Shown here: positions 14,628 through 17,684 of the stretch, in pieces
How the letters are laid out: each line of letters starts with the position of its first letter
Position numbering within the stretch: the stretch's first letter is position 1
Assembly: GCA_046484125.1 (NCBI GenBank)
Contig: JAWOBX010000061.1
Span: forward strand, 1-17,684
DNA: 17,684 bases
Reading direction: 5' to 3'
DNA from: JBGLNL01 sp046484125
GTDB lineage: Bacteria; Chloroflexota; Dehalococcoidia; SZUA-161; SpSt-899
The notes under the pieces: model-generated
Databases searched by the model: none
What the model was told of the DNA's origin: nothing
Seen by the model: the letters and a program-made list of their open reading frames with translations, nothing else
Program-made: the position numbers and the translations under genes

Positions 14628-14750
14628 GTTGCATACAGTTAATATCAGCGAAAGTCTGGTTATTTGCGGTGCGTTACATTAGGAGAAATTGATCAGCCAG
14701 GCGGTACCCTTAGAACGCCAGAGTCATAACTGGTTGCAGAGGCTCCCCAA

Positions 14751-16109
14751 CTAAAAATGAATCAGCAGGTTCGCCACGAAGAAATACAGAATGACGCCAA
14801 ATATATCCATTACTGTTGTGATCAGCGGCGCCGAGACCATGGCCGGATCGACATTCAACCGGCGAAACACGAAAGGCAGCAGGCTGCCGATCACTGACGC
14901 CAGAGTCGAGATACCTATAAGGGTCACAGAAACCACTATAGCCACTCGCAGGTTGTCCCCCAGAAAATAAGACCATACAAAGACAACAGATCCCAGGACA
15001 AAGCCAAGAAGCAATCCGACCCCGCCCTCTCGCGATAAAATAGCCAGCGCACGCCTCTGAGTAATCTCCCCGGTAGCCAGTCCGCGGATAACGACGGTGG
15101 CTGACTGAGCTCCCACATTACCGCCTGTGCCGATCAGCAGGGGAATGAAGGCGGCCAGAATCACCACCTCACCGAGTAATTCGTCCTCAGCCGCGATGAC
15201 AGAGCCGGTCACTGTGTTAACAAGAATGAGAAGGAAGAGCCATATTACCCGGCGTCCCACAACATTATGAATACGGCTGGTGAAATAACCTCGCTCCGTA
15301 CCCGGTACAGCACCGAAACGATACATGTCTTCTGTAGCCTCCTGCTCCATGATGTCCGCGATGTCATCATGAGTAAGGATCCCGACGAGGCGCTGTTCCG
15401 TATCTACAACGGGAATCGCCAGCAGGTTATTAACGCGCAACTCCTGGGCCGCCTCCTCCCGATCAGTGTAGGTAAACACAAATGGCGGATTCGGTTTCAT
15501 GATCTCCGATACTCTGGTATCAGGGTCAGTGGTGACCAGGTCTTTGAGGGAGACCGTGCCGATAAGCCTGCGGCGTCTGTCCATAACGTAGCATTCATAT
15601 ATTGTCTCACGGTTGATGGCAAGCCGGCGCACTCTATCGAGGGCCTGGGCTACAGTCATATTTCCATGAAGGTCAACGAAGAGGGGATTCATCTCGCGCC
15701 CGGCGGTTTCTTCTTCGTAGCCCAGCAGTTGTAGGGTAACCAAACGCTGATCGGTCGAGAGGATTTGCAGCAGCCTTCTGGCCACATTCGCGGGAACTTC
15801 TTCCAGGAGTTCCGTCCGGTCATCGGGAGGCATCGCTTCCAGGAAGGTTCTTGCCGCCAGGTCGCTGAAGGATTCCAGCAGACGGTTCTGGTTTGTGCTA
15901 TCCAGATGGTCAAAAACCTCGACAGCCAGGCTCTTTGGCAGCAGGCGAAACGCTATGACCGCCCTGTCCGCAGGGGCACTTTCCAGCAGATCAGCGATCT
16001 CGGGAGGCTCCAGTTCCATCAATTTCTGGCGCAACTGTTTGTATTGCTTGCTTTCAAGCAATTCTCTGAAGGTCTTTTCATTCAGGGCTTCCACCTGCAT
16101 GTTCTCCAT
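14751..16109 (-). CDS. mgtE: Magnesium channel/transporter MgtE
   Basis: The product has 452 residues, the full family length. An N-terminal helical superhelix (about 12-135) has repeated LLE(S/E)xPxxxxxRLLxxL patterns (for example PPDDRTELLEEVPANVARRL). A CBS pair follows (about 140-260: YVMDRRRRLIGTVSLKDLV and IPVVDTEQRLVGILTHDDI). Five membrane helices (about 288-452) include the signature GTGGNVGAQSATVVIRGLATG and SAPLITTVMDIFGVILYF, where the Asp of TTVMD lines the pore. MgtE dimers let Mg2+ in and close when the cytosolic domains bind Mg2+. An alternative start is Met4 (16100); neither has a well-spaced ribosome site. The gene is transcribed alone between repeats and tRNA-Leu. Confidence 0.95.
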   Translation of the reverse strand: MENMQVEALNEKTFRELLESKQYKQLRQKLMELEPPEIADLLESAPADRAVIAFRLLPKSLAVEVFDHLDSTNQNRLLESFSDLAARTFLEAMPPDDRTELLEEVPANVARRLLQILSTDQRLVTLQLLGYEEETAGREMNPLFVDLHGNMTVAQALDRVRRLAINRETIYECYVMDRRRRLIGTVSLKDLVTTDPDTRVSEIMKPNPPFVFTYTDREEAAQELRVNNLLAIPVVDTEQRLVGILTHDDIADIMEQEATEDMYRFGAVPGTERGYFTSRIHNVVGRRVIWLFLLILVNTVTGSVIAAEDELLGEVVILAAFIPLLIGTGGNVGAQSATVVIRGLATGEITQRRALAILSREGGVGLLLGFVLGSVVFVWSYFLGDNLRVAIVVSVTLIGISTLASVIGSLLPFVFRRLNVDPAMVSAPLITTVMDIFGVILYFFVANLLIHF

Positions 16110-16375
16110 AAACAGATCAATCGTTTCAGTGATGTTTGCCAGTAGAATGGCGGAGCCGGTAATACGTGGAAGGCAGGCGCCTTCATCTTCACGGGTCCAC
16201 GCTATTTATAAAAGTAAAGCCCGAGTGCGATACTATAGCGCATGATAACATAGCCAGGACGGAAATGACAGCGGACGGGCCGATTTATTCTCAATGAACG
16301 TCGCCATCAGGCAGTCATTTTATACTATTGGTGGAACCATGCCGGGTGCAAGTGGTGATGGCAGCTTTGCCTTTT
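16110..16375. other. Upstream region of mgtE
   Basis: There is no gene. On the - strand TATAAA near 16208-16203 could be a -10 box, without a clear -35. The leader contains an interrupted stem, CGTGGA (16165-16170) with TCCACG (16196-16201), and inside it AAGGC with GCCTT (16170-16183). A structured leader is possible, but I could not match it to the M-box or another known Mg2+ riboswitch. Confidence 0.35.
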
Positions 16376-16401
16376 TAAAATAAAGCCCGGTGAATCCCGG
16401 G
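16376..16401 (-). terminator. Rho-independent terminator of tRNA-Leu
   Basis: On the - strand CCCGG-GATTCA-CCGGG (16401-16386) is followed by CTTTATTTT. It lies 18 bases past the 3' end of the tRNA, in the right orientation. Confidence 0.65.
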
Positions 16402-16418
16402 AATTCTACCATTTTTAA

Positions 16419-16500
16419 TGGGGAAGGTGGGACTCGAACCCACACGGGCGAACCCACATGATCCTAAGTCATGCTCGTCTGCCATTTCCGACACTTCCCC
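16419..16500 (-). tRNA. tRNA-Leu(UAG)
   Basis: The - strand begins GGGGAAG and ends CTTCCCC plus discriminator A (acceptor stem 16494-16500 with 16420-16426). The anticodon stem-loop is CATGA-CTTAGGA-TCATG, anticodon TAG, which reads CUA and CUG. A long variable arm (GGGTTCGCCC), typical of tRNA-Leu, and the T-arm GTGGGTTCGAGTCCCAC are present. The D-arm GGAAATGGCAGACG is normal. CCA is not encoded. The recombinase gene on the other strand overlaps its 5' half. Confidence 0.95.
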
Positions 16501-17285
16501 CTGGAGGTCTGGGTACCTGGATCTCCGACTTCATCGAGTCCAGGCCGGCGGGAACTTCCGCCAACACAATAGCATTTTACCATATGACGCTCAAGAATCT
16601 AACACGGTACCCGCTGAATTCACAGGGGATAGCCAGGTACCTGGGTGAGCTTAAGTGCTCCAACGGCAGGCGCAATTACTATGTGGGAGTCCGGGCCTTC
16701 TGCAACTGGCTGTATGAGCGCGGATACATCGACTCCAACCCCATAAGGGATGTGCCTGTGCCGAAGACCAGGAAGAGGATGCTGAGCGCTCCCAGTGAGC
16801 GGCAGGTGGAGGAGATCATCGAGGCGGCGGAGACGATCACGGAGAAGTGCCTGGTTTCGCTGGCCTTCAGCTCCGGACTCAGACTGAGCGAGCTCGCCCG
16901 CGTCGATGTGAGGGATGTTGATATGGATTCCATGACGGTGAGGGTGGTGGTGAAGGGGAACCGGGAGACCAGGGCGGTGTTTGACGAGCGGACAGCTGAG
17001 TATCTGAATGCACAGATCAATGGACGTGTACATGGAAGTGTATTTGGACTGAAGCCCAGGGGTATACAGGACCTGATGTCAAGATTATCAGCCAAGACCG
17101 GCATCCAGTTCTCCTGCCATTCATTTCGGAGGGCGTTCGCCTCGAATCTGAGGAGGAAGGGACTGGACATCTCGCACATCATGGTGCTGGGGAACTGGAG
17201 CGGACTGGAGATGGTGATGAAGTACAGTGAGAGTGTGGGATTTGAGGAGAGTATGAGGTTGTACAGAGAGGTGAGTGGGGATTAG
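16458..17285 (+). CDS. Tyrosine recombinase/integrase overlapping tRNA-Leu
   Basis: The ORF of 275 residues has a complete catalytic set: R142 (SSGLRLSELARV), K166 (VVKGNRETR), H221 and R224 (CHSFRRAFA), W247 in place of the second His (LGNWSGLEMV) and nucleophile Y256 (MKYSES). The N-terminal SAM-like DNA-binding part is about 21-98 (WISDFIESRP to YIDSNPIRDV). The first 15 codons lie antisense inside the tRNA-Leu gene. GGAGG at 16503-16507 has no canonical start codon at the right distance, and the next in-frame ATG (16584) would cut into the DNA-binding domain. Xer- or phage-type integration at the tRNA is likely, but no cargo genes follow: a terminator and then a CNNM-type gene come next. 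It could be a lone integrase left by a lost element. Start uncertain; family certain. Confidence 0.88.
   Translation: MILSHARLPFPTLPPGGLGTWISDFIESRPAGTSANTIAFYHMTLKNLTRYPLNSQGIARYLGELKCSNGRRNYYVGVRAFCNWLYERGYIDSNPIRDVPVPKTRKRMLSAPSERQVEEIIEAAETITEKCLVSLAFSSGLRLSELARVDVRDVDMDSMTVRVVVKGNRETRAVFDERTAEYLNAQINGRVHGSVFGLKPRGIQDLMSRLSAKTGIQFSCHSFRRAFASNLRRKGLDISHIMVLGNWSGLEMVMKYSESVGFEESMRLYREVSGD
16566..16594 (-). promoter_or_regulatory. Possible tRNA-Leu promoter inside the recombinase gene
   Basis: On the - strand TTGAGC (16594-16589), a 17-base spacer and TATTGT (16571-16566) match sigma-70 hexamers at 4/6 each. They point toward the tRNA, whose 5' end is about 65 bases downstream. The assignment is weak but no better candidate lies nearer. 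Confidence 0.3.
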
Positions 17286-17309
17286 AGGGGGAGTGCGGAT
17301 GATGGATTT

Positions 17310-17365
17310 TGTACCTTTTGTGTATATATACTGCAATGGATTATATACACAAAGGGTACATTTTT
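17310..17365 (+). terminator. Strong hairpin terminator after the recombinase
   Basis: TGTACCTTTTGTGTATATA (17310-17328) pairs with TATATACACAAAGGGTACA (17342-17360) along 19 bases with a single G-T pair, over a 13-base loop. TTTTT follows. It starts 25 bases after the recombinase stop. The stem is unusually long for a terminator, so a recombination or binding site is an alternative reading. Confidence 0.55.
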
Positions 17366-17524
17366 GTGTGAGTGTGGATGCGGGAGTGTTTAAGCGGATT
17401 TGAGCTTGCATAAATGGTTGCTAGCGTTCGTTTTCAGTGTTTGTTTGGATCAAAGTCCACTTAGCTAAAAGTAGCTCAGATCTGCAAAATGGAAGCTTTT
17501 AAGGTGTACGCGCAGTTGAATTTT
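17366..17524. other. Gap between the recombinase terminator and the CNNM-type gene
   Basis: No gene, tRNA fragment or att-like duplication of the tRNA-Leu sequence is seen. If an integrated element ends here, its right junction is not recognisable by eye. Confidence 0.4.
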
Positions 17525-17684
17525 TCAAGTGTCGATGTTCTGATCATCATGAAGAATACCCAACGACCGAGCGCGTTTCTCCCATTGTTGCCGTGCCATT
17601 GCCTGCATATCAACAGTCACATCGGTTTCGTCGATAATTTCAATCCCTAAAAGCGTTTCGACTATGTCCTCCATGGTAACCATA
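17525..17684 (-). CDS. CNNM/CorC-type (DUF21-CBS) protein, C-terminal part, partial
   Basis: On the - strand the frame is open from the right edge to TGA (17527-17525), 53 codons. The sequence MVTMEDIVETLLGIEIIDET, followed by DVTVDMQAMARQQWEKRARS, is the end of the second CBS domain and the tail of CNNM/HlyC/CorC membrane proteins. In that family (G)LVTMEDVLETLLGxEIVDE is highly conserved. Members are linked to Mg2+/Co2+ export or homeostasis; the DUF21 membrane part lies beyond the window. The first ATG in view is internal. The gene is too short here to have been obvious by length, but the motif is distinctive. It lies near mgtE, separated from it by the tRNA and recombinase. Confidence 0.82.
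   Translation of the reverse strand, partial: MVTMEDIVETLLGIEIIDETDVTVDMQAMARQQWEKRARSLGILHDDQNIDT

Larger units (their letters stand above)
14121..14750. other. 630-base gap: promoter on the left, then repeats
   Basis: There is no gene. From left to right: the ligase-like gene's leader and promoter; a 10-bp hairpin AAACAGCGAT/ATCGCTGTTT (14267-14306) followed by TTTT; the 26-bp inverted repeat (14324-14377); overlapping hairpins AACCTTCC/GGAAGGTT (14372-14395) and GTTTTCCCC/GGGGAAAAC (14393-14415); the two-module repeat copy 2 (14582-14627); and the 3' side of mgtE. Confidence 0.6.

Noticed and set aside
16110..16250. M-box (Mg2+ riboswitch) upstream of mgtE
   Set aside because: A structured leader is possible, but the conserved M-box segments could not be found by eye.
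16418..16648. ORF beginning MGKVGLEPTRANPHDP
   Set aside because: This is the antisense translation of tRNA-Leu, a well-known false gene type; the recombinase uses another frame.

Overview
The window looks like chromosomal DNA of an anaerobic or facultative bacterium with moderate GC content. Shine-Dalgarno sites are of the AGGAGG type, there is a bacterial tRNA-Leu, and lipoprotein signal peptides are present. A flavin oxidase next to a CCG-type Fe-S protein, a TPR-tailed O-antigen ligase-like protein and a dense load of GC-rich intergenic repeats resemble Chloroflexota (Dehalococcoidia-like) genomes. This assignment is a guess from gene style; no rRNA or other decisive marker is present.

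Left part (1-3694, + strand): the C-terminal end of an FAD-linked oxidase of the vanillyl-alcohol-oxidase/GlcD type, a GlcF/HdrD-like Fe-S protein with two CCG domains, and a metallo-beta-lactamase-fold hydrolase. The first two would normally be adjacent redox partners, but here they are separated by about 680 bases packed with hairpin repeats.

Middle part (3754-8289, all - strand, visibly AT-richer): an NTF2-like lipoprotein, a lipoprotein that is essentially an excised SecD P1 domain, a two-helix membrane protein, a secreted coiled-coil plus beta-domain protein, and a LuxR/NarL-type regulator with a degenerate receiver. The secreted-protein gene has a perfect ribosome binding site and ATG that are out of frame with its ORF by one base at a run of six A. 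A 20-bp palindrome resembling a lux box sits about 43 bases upstream of its probable transcription start, next to the regulator gene. Together these suggest a small regulated envelope locus and are the most interesting part of the window.

Right-centre (8729-14120, - strand): cysK, a cluster of dispersed GC-rich repeats (9700-10270), a nitroreductase, a hotdog thioesterase and an O-antigen ligase-like polytopic protein with a C-terminal TPR domain. The last three are closely spaced and probably co-transcribed.

Right end (14121-17684): a repeat-rich gap with a 26-bp perfect inverted repeat, the Mg2+ channel gene mgtE (- strand), a tRNA-Leu(UAG) (- strand) with its terminator, and a tyrosine recombinase (+) whose only plausible start codon lies inside the tRNA gene, followed by a strong terminator. 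Last comes the C-terminal end of a CNNM/CorC-type (DUF21-CBS) protein (- strand) running off the window. No CRISPR array, rRNA or complete mobile element was found.
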